From: Adiantum capillus-veneris
Taxonomy: Eukaryota > Streptophyta > Polypodiopsida > Polypodiales > Pteridaceae
Length of the DNA: 64,000 nucleotides
NCBI GenBank assembly: GCA_014529385.2
Contig: CM043950.1
Coordinates: 76,115,435 to 76,179,434, forward strand
Direction: 5' to 3'
Position numbers and translations under genes: made by a program. Below are positions 9,664 to 21,169 of this stretch, in pieces. A model generated the notes under the pieces. It made no database searches. It saw only the letters and a list, made by a program, of their open reading frames with translations, and was not told the origin of the DNA. How positions within the stretch are numbered: position 1 is the stretch's first letter; every line of letters starts with the position of its first letter.

Positions 9664-10603
9664 TGTTAGCGTGGTAAAGACCAATGTGCCATACTCAAAT
9701 ATTGCATGGCTGAACACTAATCAAGAACCAAAACTAACCATTCATTCTACATAAAACAATAAGGGCTCATAACCCTAATCACTATCGTGATAGGGTTTGA
9801 TAACCTATGCCTCTTCTCCTTCTCTCTTCTCTAGAAGCACACCAACACACACACACACACACACACATGATAGGATTTGACAAACTATGCCTCTTCTCCT
9901 TCTCTCTTCTCTAGCGCCACACACGCACACCCACACCCACACACACACACACACACACACACGCACGCACACATGTGCATGTGCCTCTTCTTCCTCTCTC
10001 TTCTTTAATTCCACACACACATACAAACATGCTCTTGCTCATTCTCTTCAACCAATATCAAAACTTGAGGATTGTGGAGCACCATTGGGCTTTGCAAAGA
10101 AATAAGAAAAACACATTATAAATCTTCAGCTGGTTTTGATGATTTATTTTCACCAATCAAAAGGTCACTCAAGTCTGTTCCTGCCAAGCTCGGCTAATTT
10201 TTTTTGCTTTATAACTTTTCAGAAGAAAGTTAATTTTGCAAATTCTACATGGTTTGGAAGTTATCTACTTCAGACTGCAAGGTGGTCTACTTTTGTAGGT
10301 TCTTTTGCATATTGTGTTCACATGTTTTCACTGTAGAATATTTATGCAAGGTGGTCTACTTTTGCAGGTTCTTTTGCATATTGTGTTCACATGTTTTCAT
10401 TGTAGAATATTTTTGCAAACTTGTGGGTCTATTAAAGCAGAAAGACCACCGTGGTAGTTACAAAAAGGATTTCTGTGGTTGATGTAAGATCTTATCTGGT
10501 TTATGAATTGACAAAAAAGATCTTACATAGCCGATTGTTAAGGGTCATGGTAAGGTTTTATTGAGCTAGGCAATTCAGGAGTGTTGAGATCCTTTCAGTG
10601 ATA
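9664..10603 (+). repeat. Copia-2 5' LTR with CA runs and a 69-bp duplication
   Basis: The LTR begins TGTTAG at 9664. Its first 400 bp match 23198-23415 (ataaccctaatcactat.gtgata, tgcctcttctccttctctcttctc, cacacac run, tgctcttgctc). Its end is placed before a decayed primer site, ttggtattggagcc (about 10604), close to the plant copia initiator-Met site ttggtatcagagcc. Two CA-rich runs (9846-9868 and 9915-9973) lie inside. A 69-bp tandem duplication starts at 10277 and 10346. Confidence 0.7.
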
Positions 10604-11059
10604 TTGGTATTGGAGCCTGCTCCTAACATCCATATAATTTTAGCATCAACATAGAATGTATGTCTATACATTTAGAGAAATTTTGGTGTGCATTTGTTGA
10701 CCTACCATTCTTGACATTGTTGTCATCTCTATGGGATGCGTTTGATAAGTTTTAGTTAGTCAGATACATTCTTCCGGAGTTGGAGGATAGTGATAGTGTT
10801 AGTGACTTCTTGATATTCTATCTTGTCAATCTAGCCACTTTTATTAGTATTTTATTCATGATATACATTTTTTGGGTTAAGAAGTTAGTTTTGCAGGGAA
10901 GAATCTGTTGAAAGTTTTTAAGGATATTTATCATCTTGTTTAGTTTAAGAGGCCTATCAGGCTTTCTCCTTTTAGAGTGATGGTTTTATCATCAGAGAAC
11001 TCATTTTTCAACATTGAGAAGCTAGATGACACTAACTTCCCATTTCAGAAGGAATAGAT

Positions 11060-13443
11060 TTACAATGTCTTAGTGTAGAACAAGCAGTTCTGACTAATAA
11101 AGATGAAGGAGATAAAGTCTGAGACTATGGATGGGTGTGACTGGCGAGAGTTGGATGAACTTTCTAAGTCCACCATCATGCTGACTTTGTCAAAGAATGT
11201 ACTATATTTCAGTGTCAACAAGGAGAGGACCAATTATGAACTGTGAAAAATGCTATGTGACATGTATGAGAAGATAAGAAGTTAGTTGATTTGAAAATGG
11301 ATGAGGACACACCCATGTGTAACCATGTCAATTAGTTCAAGACAATTTTTAATTAGCCTTCTACATAGGGAATCCACTTTGAAGATTTTGTCAAAGCAAT
11401 TTTTAGCTAGTTACATTGCCAAAAAGTTGAGATACTTCTAGCATAAGAATAAGTATTTTAACACCTACTGATGATTGATATGCACTAATACTTAGGGAAT
11501 CTTGCTTGCTAAAGCAGTTAACAGGAAGAACATTGATCCTTCTTATATTGGTAGCAATGCTTTATTTCTTCGCGGTAGACCACAAGAACATGTTAAGCAG
11601 ATTGAGAGAGGAAAGTATCATAGTAAATCACTTGAATAAAAATAAATTGAGTGCTATTACTATCACAAGAAGGGTCACTTGAAGAAATACGATCAAAAGA
11701 GGCAGTACTCAACAATTAAGACATTAGAGTTAGTGCATAGGGATATGTGGGCCTATGCCTAACGTATCCATGAGGGGTTTATTGTACTTTGTACATTCAC
11801 AGATGACTTATCAAGGAAAGTGTGGTATATCCTCTTAGCGAGAAGGATGGAGTTTTTTCAAAATTTGATACTAGTGGAGAATCAGTATCTCAAGGAAGTC
11901 AAGTATTTCAATCAGACAATGGCGGGAATTATGTTAGTAAAGCCTTTTAGAATTTCTGTGATTTCAAATCCATCAAAAGAGAGTTAACTGATCCATAAAA
12001 TCCTCTACAAAATGGTGTTGCTGAGCAGGATGAAATGTACCATACAAGAGAAGCTATGCAGCATGCTGTCCAATGTGGATTTGCCTAATGGATTTTTGGC
12101 GGGAGTGTTAGGTACAATAGTCCATATAATTAATGGGTCTCCCAACAAGGCGCTAGATAAGAAGGCATTTGAAGATCTTTAATATGTAAATCCACCTTCT
12201 TAAAAGCATCTTAGATTCTTTGGTTGTGAAGCATATTGTGGTCCAAAGGCTTCAGGAACAAGTTGACTCCCAAGTCAAAGAGATGCATATAATATCTTGG
12301 CTATGGAAATCCTAGCAAGATGGGATATCGATTATGGGACCCTGAAGGCAGAAGTATTGTTTGTAGCAATGACATATACTTCAATGAAGAGAAGATGCAT
12401 AAGACGTCTATGTATATAGTGGACATCAAGAGAGTTATCCTCTAGGTCAAAAAATACCCTTTATGGTTTAAAATATTCATCATGGGAGTGGTATCATAGA
12501 TTCCACTGGTTTATTCTCTGCAAAGACTACAAAAGAATCAATATGGATCAATGCCTCTACATTAAGCATGATAAAGATAGTATTTTGGTGATTTTAGTCC
12601 TCTATGTGGATGACATGTTAATTACCAAGAAAATCATTGATGAGAAATTTTAAATGAAAGGAATTGGTGAAGCAAGCCATGTCCTTAACATGCACATTAG
12701 GTAAGACATATACAAAAATTTGGTCTTTTTGTCTCAATCTGAGTACATTGATAAAGTACTCAAGCAGTGCAATATGGAGAGGGAAAAGGCATTGAGTACT
12801 CCATTGCCTCCATATGTGAAACTTTCTGGAAGCAATTTCCCTAAGTCTAAAGAGATAAAGGATGAACTGAGATAAGTGCCAAGTATTCATTGCACTTGGG
12901 AGTTTAGTGTATGATATGATCGCTACATGTCTAGAAATTTTCTTTGGCAACGGGAGTATTTAGCAGATATATGTCAAATCCAGGTAGGAGAGATTGAGAG
13001 GCAATGAAAGGGATTATGAAATATTTAAAATGGCACAAAAGACCTGTGCATTTAATTTGAAAGAAAGGAAGCACATGTCATGGGTCATACAACGGCAGAT
13101 TATGCAGGAGACTTTGACAAGAGAAGGTCTATTTCAGGCTATCTTTGAATTCACTAGAGGTGCACTTTCATGTTGATCTCATTTGCAAGATTACATTACC
13201 TTGCCTACTATAGAGGTTGAATATGGTGCAACTTTAGAACCTTGCAAGGAAGCTATATAGCTTGATCGTCTAGTTGGAAGCTTGGAAATCAGCGTTGAGA
13301 TGCCTGTGTTACATTGTGATAGCCAAAGTGCTATACAATTGACAGAAAACCCAGTGTTTCATACAAAGAAAAATCATGTGGATGTGCAATATCGCTTCAT
13401 TCATGAGGTGGTTGAGGACAAGCAATTGCATCTTGCGAAGGTT
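11060..13443 (+). pseudogene. Copia-2 gag-pol relic (many stops)
   Basis: No long frame survives, but translated fragments follow copia order. A gag piece reads 'WRELDELSKSTIMLTLSKNVL' (about 11145). A decayed zinc knuckle reads 'CYYYHKKGHLKKY' (about 11655), with the second Cys changed to Tyr. Integrase pieces are 'CTFTDDLSRKVWYIL' (about 11790) and 'QNGVAEQDE' (about 12010). The RT piece 'LVLYVDDMLIT' sits near 12600, and RNase H pieces are 'TADYAGDFDKRRSISGY' (about 13095) and 'HEVVEDKQLHLAKV' (about 13400). The YVDD box is still readable. Multiple stops and shifts separate every piece. I infer one ancient polyprotein gene. Confidence 0.78.
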
Positions 13444-13585
13444 TGTTGAGATTATATGTGAAGCTACTCAATATATGGCTTATCTATTTATAGCACCGAG
13501 GTCCCTTCTATATATACATCATCTCATGTGTGTATTCTACACACTTTGGGGTTCTATTTCTGTGCTCTCTCTTTCTCTCTCAACA
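13444..13585 (+). repeat. Short-LTR element, 5' LTR
   Basis: This is a 142-bp LTR, TGTTGAG...TCAACA. The interior has a TATA-like tctatttatagc (about 13484) and a CT-rich end. It pairs with 22898-23039 and is followed at once by TGGTATCAGAGC. Confidence 0.9.
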
Positions 13586-13597
13586 TGGTATCAGAGC
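13586..13597 (+). promoter_or_regulatory. Primer-binding site (initiator-Met tRNA type)
   Basis: TGGTATCAGAGC directly abuts the LTR end. It is the standard primer site of plant copia elements and of TRIM elements that depend on them. Confidence 0.9.
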
Positions 13598-13599
13598 AA

Positions 13600-14440
13600 G
13601 ACATTTTTGTTTTTGATTTTTCTCATAATTGTAAATGATTTTTGAGGAACTATCCATGCAAACTACCAAAATCGATGTGGTCTACAACTTTGCAGAAGAA
13701 AATTTTTTCAAATTTTGCACAAATTTTGAGTTATCCTTCTTAGACGACGAACATGTCTGAAAAGCAACTTTCATTTTTTGTTTTTAATTTTCCTCCTAAT
13801 TGAAAAGAGTTTTTCAAAAATAGCCTGCGTGAGCCACCAAAATTGATGTCGTCTACAAGTTTACAAAATAAACTTTTTTCAAATTCTGCACAGATTTTGA
13901 GTTATTGTTCTCGGACGGTGTACATGTCTGAAATGCAACTTTCGCTTTTTTCTTTTGATTTTTCTCCTAATTGGAAACGATTTTGCAAAACTGGAATCGA
14001 TGTGGTCTACAACTTTGCCGAAGAAATTTTCTCTAAACTCTGCAGCGATTTTGGATTATCGTTCTCAGTCTGCGTACATATCTAAAAAGCAACTTTCGCT
14101 TTTTTCTTTTGATTTTTTTTCCTAATTGAAAACGATTTTGCATAAATGGATGCCATTGGAATTGATGTGGTCTACAACTTTGCAGAAGAAACTTTCTCTA
14201 AACTCTGCAACGATTTTGGATTATCGTTCTGAGACTGCGTACATGTCTCAAAAGAAACTTTCACTTTATGCTTTTGATTTTTCTCCTAATTGAAAATGAT
14301 TTTGTAGAAACGGTCTGTGAGAGCTACCAGAATCGATGTGGTCTACAACTTTGCAGAAGAAACTTTCTCTCAACTCTGCACGATTTTGGATTATCGTTCC
14401 CAGACTGCGTACATGTTTGAAATGTCTACAGATCTGTTCA
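13600..14440 (+). repeat. Leader tandem array, about five units of 154-171 bp
   Basis: The word atcgatgtggtctacaac (with variants) recurs at 13671, 13842, 13996, 14161 and 14332. Each unit also contains ttttgatttttctcctaattg.aaa, gattttg..ttatcgttct and gcgtacatgtctgaaa. The array lies immediately after the primer site, in the leader of the short-LTR element. Short frames inside it are repeats of one translated unit, not a gene. Confidence 0.85.
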
Positions 14441-14559
14441 TGGATATCTATCATGAATATTTTTCCGATTCAGTCGAGTCGCTGATGATCGTCCAAATTT
14501 CGTTGATCTACTGATGGTATATGATCTTTTGTTATATGATATATTCATTCATTGATTCT

Positions 14560-15175
14560 GGTATAATTATTCTTCTAGCGATATAGTTTACATCATTTTA
14601 TGGATAATCTCTTGTTGATACCATAGTGATTTTGATGGTACCTTGATGATATTTTGTTAGTAATTTGGTCATGGTGATTTTCGTTGATACCATGATGATA
14701 TTTCGTTCATATCAAGGTTGTTCTCGGTAATACCATGATGTTGTTTCGTTGATACCATGGTTATTCTCGGTGATACCTTGATGTTGTTTTGTTGATACCA
14801 TGGTTATTCTCAGTCATACCATAATGTTGTTTTGTTGATACCATGATGTTGTTTCGTTGATACCATGGTTATTCTCAATGATACCATGATGTTGTTTCAC
14901 TGATACCATGGTTATTCTTGGTGATACCATAATGTTGTTTCGTTGATACAATGATTATTCTCAATGATATCATGATGTTGTTTCATTGATACCATGGTTA
15001 TTCTCAGTGATACCATTATGTTTCATTGATACAATGATTATTCTCGGTGATATCATGATGCTTTTCGTTGATACCATGATTACTTATTCATCTTTATTGA
15101 TACAATGATGATGTTTTTTTGATACTTTGATGATATTCATTGATATCACTACGTTGATAAATGTTGTTTTATGTA
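14560..15175 (+). repeat. GATACCATG minisatellite
   Basis: About 600 bp consists of alternating units such as ttgataccatgatgttgtttcg and ttgataccatggttattctcgg, becoming degenerate at both ends. It belongs to the interior of the short-LTR element and is broken on its right by the gypsy insertion. Confidence 0.85.
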
Positions 15176-15228
15176 GTATACACACATGTCATTTGCATCA
15201 CGTAATCACGCATCTTGTACTTTTACGT

Positions 15229-16102
15229 TGTTGGGCACATTTCTGACACCCTGTTTTTTGTAAATTTGTACATACGGACATGACGCCTGATGTCAAAAGG
15301 GTGTGTGGGCTTTCTTTTTGTAAGATTTTTAGCTTGATTTAGCAAGCACATGTACATGCACTGCAAGTCGCTAGTCTAGTGACAACTGTTGGGTTACTAT
15401 AAGTGCCCGTGAGTGAGTTTTTTTGAAGCGAGACTTGTATATAAATTAAATTGATGTACAAACTTAAAAAATTTCATCCAAAGTTCAGAAAATTGCAGGT
15501 TTGAGCTGGTTGTGCCTGCTTGATGGTTTCTGTTGCAGTTTTTGCCCTCGCCTTGCCTACTCTACGCATAGTCGTATGGATAGCTCCCTATTCGCATCAA
15601 TTTTGCATGTAGAAACGTGTAGATTCAAATTTGTTCATCTTTAGATTTCTCACCAGTCATTTTTCAAGATTTCTCTCAAGCTTTAAAGTGCCCCAATTGG
15701 AGTTGTGCTCTTCAGGTTATGACTAGTTCTCTGCAGGGTTATGGCTATGGCAGCCTAGTGGCAAATTGTGTGCAGACAGATTTAGAGGACATGTATGTAG
15801 GAATTGTGGAATTGATGTTGAATTTGTGTGTTTGTGATGTTCAATGGTGACACGGGAGGCCCTTGTATTCATATGCATTGGTCGGCGTGTGCTATAAATC
15901 CATGCTTTTGACAGAGTTTTGCTCCTATGTGACATAGTCTCTTGGGTGGGCGACGGCCAGTAAATTTCCAAGGGGACTACACTTGCTGGACTTGTGGTGT
16001 TTCAAAGAGATTTTACAAGGCTTTTTTTGTTCTTGTAGTGCTCTTTCAACGCTCTTGGGTGACATCGCTATAGAGGTGTTTCAGTTTGCTTGTTTCCCAA
16101 CA
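15229..16102 (+). repeat. Gypsy-1 5' LTR and primer-site region
   Basis: This 874-bp LTR contains a TATA-like tgtatataaatt near 15437, matching tgtatataact in the 3' copy. The following ttttggtgcccgccaccg (16107-16124) resembles the ttggtgcc/ttggcgcc primer sites of plant gypsy elements. Confidence 0.88.
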
Positions 16103-16167
16103 GTGTTTTGGTGCCCGCCACCGAGGAATCGCTTCAAGTTACCTTCAGTTTATAGGTTTTAGAAGAC

Positions 16168-17010
16168 ATGGCATTTAATTTTTTGAAGTTTATTGGGAAA
16201 TCAAATGAAAGTTTCAGAGGTTATATTGAGAGAATGGTGTTTGCTTGTCTTCTTGCTGACAAGCAAGACCCAACGTTGGTGCTGCGAATCTTCTATTTTT
16301 GTTTGAAGGGAGATGCTAGGGGATGGTTGGAAGGCTACGAAAAGGAGCTACAATCATCCCAAACTCCTCAAGTTATGACTTATGAAATGGTAAGTCATGC
16401 TTTTCTTACACACTTTCAACTGGTGGAAGACCCACAAAAGGTATGGCAATCTCTTCAAGGCTTGGTACAGGGTTAGGGCCAGAACATAGAACACTTTGTG
16501 AAGGCATTCAATGCGTTATGGGCAAAGTGGTGTACATCTTTGGGGGCTGAAATTCCTCCAGCCATGTTGAAGAAGGACAAGTTTCTTGCAAGCTTGAGGA
16601 GTAGCCTACACTTCAAGGTAGAGCTTAAGCAGCCAAGGACCTTTGAGGAGGCAGTTGAAATTGCAAATAATAAAGAGCGTCTTCATCAACTTGGAATCAA
16701 TGTCAAGCCAAAGATTGAAGTGAAAGCGGTAGAGCAACCAAAGGGTCCTCACTAGGGATTTAGGTTACGATCAACAAAATTCTCATGATGTGAATGCTTT
16801 TCGCAAGGATATGCAAGAGGTTGTAGGTCTTATGAAGAATCTTAGTGTTCATATGATGGGAGGTGGAAGAGGTCAAAGCTATGGATATAGACGTGGTTAT
16901 GGAAGCAATGAGGGTTTTATAGGTGGTAGAGGAAGAGGCATGGCTGGAAGAGGGGATATGTTTTAGTGTTACAATTGTGGTGAATGGGGTCATAAAATCC
17001 CTCAATGTGA
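16168..17010 (+). pseudogene. Gypsy-1 gag (capsid and nucleocapsid), broken
   Basis: Gag packages the element RNA. The frame from ATG 16168 contains a Retrotrans_gag-type segment: 'FCLKGDARGWLEGYEKEL', 'MVSHAFLTHFQ', 'EHFVKAFNALWAKW' and 'FLASLRSSLHFKVELKQPRTFEEAVEIANNKER'. Stops at 16474-16476 and 16753-16755 interrupt it. A frameshift follows the second stop. In the next frame come a Gly/Arg-rich stretch (MGGGRGQSYGYRRGYG, GRGRGMAGRG), another stop and the zinc knuckle CYNCGEWGHKIPQC (CX2CX4HX4C) at about 16966-17010. All elements of a normal gag are present but it cannot be translated through. Confidence 0.85.
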
Positions 17011-17023
17011 CAAGCCAAAGAGA

Positions 17024-17881
17024 ATGGGTGGTGACATGTTTCCTCTTCCTCCACAAATTCCTTCTCAAGCTCAAGATTATGGTATGGAGATTAAAGGGGA
17101 AGCAGGACCAAGTGGTTTGACAGCTGAAGAGAAGGGAAAAACAAAAGTGGTAAGCATAATTCGTTTGGAGAAGAAAGAGGATGATTTGGGAGCTATGGTC
17201 ATGCCTGTAGGTAAGAGGGTTACAAGAGATCATGACATGAGTGATGCAAGTCCCAGCCATAAAAGAGGGAAACAGGTTGAAACAGGTACAGGTAAAGAGA
17301 AGAAGAAGAGAAAGCCCAGGAAACATTACAATGCATCTGACTTTCCTTTGGGAGAAGGGCAACCAAATTGTAGTTTAAGGGCTGATTTGGTGGGTAGAAA
17401 GTCTGATGTTACCTTTGGGAAACTCATGGAGATGTGTCCTAGGTTAAAGAGGCAATGGAAGCACGTAGTGAACCCCATGAAGAAGGAGCCTCCAAGGGGG
17501 TTAGTGAGAATACTATCTTTGAATGAGCTACCTCATATATGCCCTACTATGGATGCATGGAATAAGAGGAAGTGCATTGGAGAGGCTTATATTGATGGAG
17601 GTGCACAGGTATGTGTTATTACTCAAGCTTGTGTATCAAAGTTGGGACTCAACATGGTGAAGAATTTAGGTTTTCGCATAAATCTTGCCAACCAATCAAG
17701 GGTGAGGTGCTTGGGAGTTGTAAAGGACTTGGAGGTGGATGTATTTGATGTTAAAGTTCTGGTCAATTTCCATGTTATGCTCGTGGGTATTGGTGCTTTC
17801 CCTCTCATCCTTGGAAGACCATGGTTACAGGCAACCAAAGCTGTACAGGATTTGGGGACATGGTACCATCACTCTCTATAA
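17024..17881 (+). pseudogene. Gypsy-1 gag tail and aspartic protease
   Basis: The frame continues directly from the zinc knuckle. It has a basic region (KRGKQVETGTGKEKKKRKPRKH) and then the retroviral-type aspartic protease. The active-site segment reads 'AYIDGGAQVCVIT', with D-G-G where most proteases have D-S/T-G. The flap and C-terminal block reads 'FPLILGRPWLQATKAVQD'. The protease cuts the Gag-Pol precursor. The frame shifts near 17850; an acidic spacer (DVEEYSSEEEDYGDDDSKVEDSN) continues in another frame to 18011. The same D-G-G motif is present in the minus-strand protease at 26.9-27.1 kb, so it looks lineage-typical rather than a mutation. Confidence 0.85.
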
Positions 17882-18022
17882 TAGAAGGGGTGATAAGCAA
17901 TCTTTGGATGCTGATTTTTATGAGAAAAGTGATGTAGAAGAGTATTCAAGTGAAGAAGAAGACTATGGGGATGATGACAGTAAAGTGGAAGATAGCAACA
18001 TAGCGATCTAGATGTTTCCTTC

Positions 18023-18760
18023 TTGTTTCTTGAAGAAGAGCATGATGAGAAACAAATATTTCTTGGCCTTATGGAGAATGAGGATATCGCTGGTCCTTAT
18101 GAGCAAATTGAAGAGCTGATGCAACCCAAAGTTCAACCTAGTGTCAAACAAGAGCTGATACAAGGTATGTTGTCTCCCGACTTGACTAGTCATGAGAAGG
18201 GTGAGTACCTACATATGATACAACAATTTCCCCATTTATTCATCACTTCTTATGAGTAAATTAGAGGCTTTAAGGGAGAGGAAATATAAATTCCAATCAA
18301 GGAAGGAGCTCATCCCGTATGCCAAAAGCTAAGGAGAATGGGACAGGTACAACTTAATGCTTTAAATTAAGAAGTAGACAAGCTTCTTGAAGCAGGTTTC
18401 ATATGTCATGTGAGTACTGCAGAATGGGTAAGTCCTGTTGTTGTCACACCTAAGAAGGATGGAAATTGGAGGATATCTGTTGATTTTAAGCCTCTAAACG
18501 CAGCCATGAAGAGGGATCCATACCCTCTTCCTTTCATAGATGACATACTTGATTCTATTGCAGGGCATGAGAGGTATAGTGTATGTGATGGATTCTCTAG
18601 ATATTTTCAGCTCACCTTGGCTTTAGAAGATCGAAAGAAGACCACATTTATCACACCATGGGGATGCTTTTGTTATTGTATGCTTCCTTTTGGTCTTATG
18701 AATGGTTGTGCGTGGTATCAAAAGCGCATCAAATAAGGTATTCTCTCCCTTTCTTGGCAA
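18023..18760 (+). pseudogene. Gypsy-1 reverse transcriptase, N-terminal part
   Basis: The segment begins with the pre-RT linker ('IEELMQPKVQPSVKQELIQGMLSPDLTSHEKGEYLHMIQQFPHLFITSYE', 18098-18256). It continues, after stops near 18257 and 18367, into RT: 'WVSPVVVTPKKDGNWRISVDFKPLNAAMKRDPYPLPFIDDIL', 'GFSRYFQLTLALEDRKKTTFITPWG' and 'MLPFGLMNG'. These match gypsy RT blocks 1 to 4. A frameshift near 18720 moves the rest to the next frame. The linker and RT are closely repeated in the relic at 44650-45310. Confidence 0.88.
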
Positions 18761-19805
18761 GTTTGTGAAGGATCTTATTGATGAATTTTGTGTTTATAGC
18801 TCTAGAAAGGATCATTGTGTAAAGCTTGGGATGGCATTGAAGAAATATGATGAAAGTGGAGGTCAACTCAACCCAAAGAAATGTCATCTTGCTCAACCAA
18901 GAGTGAAGTTTTTGGGGCATATGATCTCAGAGATTGGGATTGAAGCGGATCTTGACAAAGTGAAGGATTTGGTGCTCCTCCCATCACCTAAAGATACAAA
19001 GCAACTTTCTACTTTCATTCAAAAGGTGAAGTATATGGCAAGGTTCATTCCTTTGTCCTCTCAACTTCTTTATCCTCTACAACAAGTAGCAAGGTTGGAT
19101 CCTTTACAATGCACAAATGAATGTGAAGAGGTTTTTAAAGGCATCAAAGAGGTTCTTGGTTCTCTTCCTGCTATGCAAGCTCCTAATTGGAATAAGCATT
19201 TTTATGTGAATCCATCAATAGGTGAGGATGCCATTGGAGTTATGCTTCTTCAACGAGGTAACAATTCCTACTACATGAAACCTATCTATTGTGATAGGAG
19301 GGTGAAGCTAGAGGTGGAAAGAGTCTATACCGAGGTGGAGATCATCATGGTGAGTGTGATTTATGCATGTATAAGGTTTAGGCACTACCTTATCCATAAA
19401 CCATTCACATTCCTCACTAGCTACACTCTTCTACCTCAATTTGTGAATAGCCCTACTTTGTCAAAGAGGCTCATGAAGTGGATTGTGGAGCTACAGGAAT
19501 TCCAATTCTCTTTTCTTGTTGAGGAGAGTACAAGGTATAAATTGGCTGATTTGCTTACTTATAAGGAAATCCCTCTTCTTCTTAAGGAGGATGCAATGAA
19601 CAAGCAGCACATGGAAGCTTCTGACATAGACAATGCCTATCTATTGTTTTTTGATGGATCTTACGAGAAAGTTCATGGTGAAGCTTCAGGAGGTGTTTTA
19701 ATTTATGATCCTCAAGATGAGTTGTTAACCAAAAGGAGTTTGAAGTTTACAGCACAAAGAAAAAATGAACCTGAGTATGCTACTTTGTCTCAATCTTTTC
19801 CTTGA
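18702..19805 (+). pseudogene. Gypsy-1 RT catalytic part and RNase H
   Basis: The RT catalytic box reads 'LIDEFCVYSSRKDH' (about 18775). The second catalytic Asp of the usual D-D pair is Glu here, which should cripple polymerase activity. Next come 'GGQLNPKKCHLAQPRVKFLGHMISEIGIEADLDKV' (thumb) and the connection/RNase H-like segment 'YVNPSIGEDAIGVMLLQR', 'YTEVEIIMVSVIYACIRFRHYL', 'RLMKWIVELQEFQFSF'. A second RNase H-like segment, 'YLLFFDGSYEKVHGEASGGVLIYDP', begins near 19635. A dual RNase H arrangement is known from Tat/Ogre-lineage plant elements. The frame ends at 19805 in a gap or shift within that domain. Confidence 0.88.
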
Positions 19806-20235
19806 GCTTGGCATCCGTCGTGTGAGGGTAAGAGATGATGCTCTTTTTGTGGTTAAGCAAGTACTTAGGGTGTGGCAAAGTAAGAATCCAATGCTGAAAA
19901 ATATGTGTTTTCAAGTGAAGAATCTGCTTAAGCATTTTGAAGCTTGGAGTTTAAGGCATGTGGACAGGTCGCAAAATGAAGAAGCACATGGTGCAGCGCA
20001 AGCTTCAATTGGGCAATTGTATGTGATAAGGGCTGATTCTCCTCTTTATTTGAGGGAAGATTTAGAGAGGGAGGAAGAGTTTCTACAAACAGGTATGCTT
20101 CCATCAGAGTTGGAGAAGTCAAAAAAGTACGCCTTCCTACATCGTGCCAAAAGGTATGTGCTACTTGGTGATGCCTTATATATGAAGGGGGCTGATCTTA
20201 TGATGAGAAAAGTTCCTTGGAAAGAGGAAATTTAA
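19765..20235 (+). pseudogene. Gypsy-1 second RNase H C-terminus and integrase linker
   Basis: The frame continues the second RNase H-like domain after a shift: 'LGIRRVRVRDDALFVVKQVLRVWQSKNPMLKNM', 'HFEAWSLRHVDRSQNEEAHGAAQ'. The latter matches the family's final 'hv.R..N..AD.LA' block, with the Asp ligand replaced (EEAHGAA). The linker toward integrase follows: 'KYAFLHRAKRYVLLGDALYMKGADL'. It stops at 20233-20235; the integrase zinc region continues in another frame. Confidence 0.78.
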
Positions 20236-20249
20236 AAAATTTTAGAGGA

Positions 20250-21136
20250 GAATCATGAGGGTTCATGTGGTGGTCCCTTTGCTTCAAAGATCACTTTGCA
20301 TAACGTCTTGCACGAAGGTTATGTGTGGCCAAGCGTTCAACGTGATGTTCATCATTGGTGCAAGGCTTGTAAAGAGTGTCAAAGCATGGAAGATAGGGTT
20401 CTCAAATCAGAAATTAGAGGCACCATTGTGGATTATGATGTGTTTGAGAAGTGGGGTATTGATGCAATAGGTCCTCTACCTATGACAGCTAGAGGCAAAT
20501 GTTACATACTTATTGTTGTTGTGACTATCTATCCAGGTGGGCTGAGGCCAAGGCTGTTAATCACATCACAAGTAAAGATGTTTCCTTATTTATATATGAA
20601 GATATTTGTTGTAAATTTGGCATTCCATTGGAGTTACTTTTTGACAAGGATCCAGGTTTCAGGGGAGAGCTAGTGGACTATCTATGTGAGAAGCTTCATG
20701 TGTATCGTAGGTTTACTACTCCATATTATCCCCAATGCAATGGCATGAATGACAGGTTTAATGGAGATCTATAAGTATTCTTACAAAGATGACAAGAACT
20801 AATGTGAAGACTTGGGATTTAGAGATACCTTCTGCTCTATGGGCTTACAGGACTTCCATCAAATCAGGTACTAGTTTGTCTTCCTTCCATCTAGTTGTTG
20901 GCAAAGAGGCTTTACTTCCTATTGAGGTGGAGATACCAGCTTTGAAGACGATGCTAAAACTTGAAGAGGGTCCAAATGATGCATTCAAGGAAAGGCTTCT
21001 ATATTTGCAATGTGTACAATTGGATAGGTTGTTGGCTTTTGAGCATTATGAGCAGGTCTTGAAGAAGAATCAAGCAAAGGCAAATGAGAAGGTGAAGGAC
21101 AAGGACATCAAGAAGGGTGACATGGTGCTTCGTTAA
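20250..21136 (+). pseudogene. Gypsy-1 integrase, zinc and catalytic core
   Basis: The N-terminal HHCC-type finger reads 'NHEGSCGGPFASKITLHNVLHEGYVWP' followed by 'HHWCKACKECQ' (20250-20385). The core shows 'WGIDAIGPLP' (first catalytic Asp, about 20455), 'LLFDKDPGFRGELVDYLCEK' (second Asp region) and 'YYPQCNGMNDRFNGDL'. In the last, the usual catalytic Glu position reads Asp. Frameshifts near 20400 and 20530 and a stop near 20772 break the gene. It resumes at 20789 with 'WALRAYRTSIKSGT'-like sequence and a charged C-terminal helix. Order and spacing fit a gypsy integrase. Confidence 0.85.
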
Positions 21137-21169
21137 AATAGTAATCTTGATATAAATTTTCAAAATAAA

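Noticed and set aside
9805-10105. Cys/Val- or His/Thr-rich frames over the CA runs
   Set aside because: They are translations of dinucleotide repeats inside an LTR.
13843-14514. Short frames in the leader array as coding
   Set aside because: They repeat with the tandem units and carry no family motif.
16760-17362. 200-codon minus-strand frame
   Set aside because: It lies antisense to Gypsy-1 gag and protease and has no recognisable domain.
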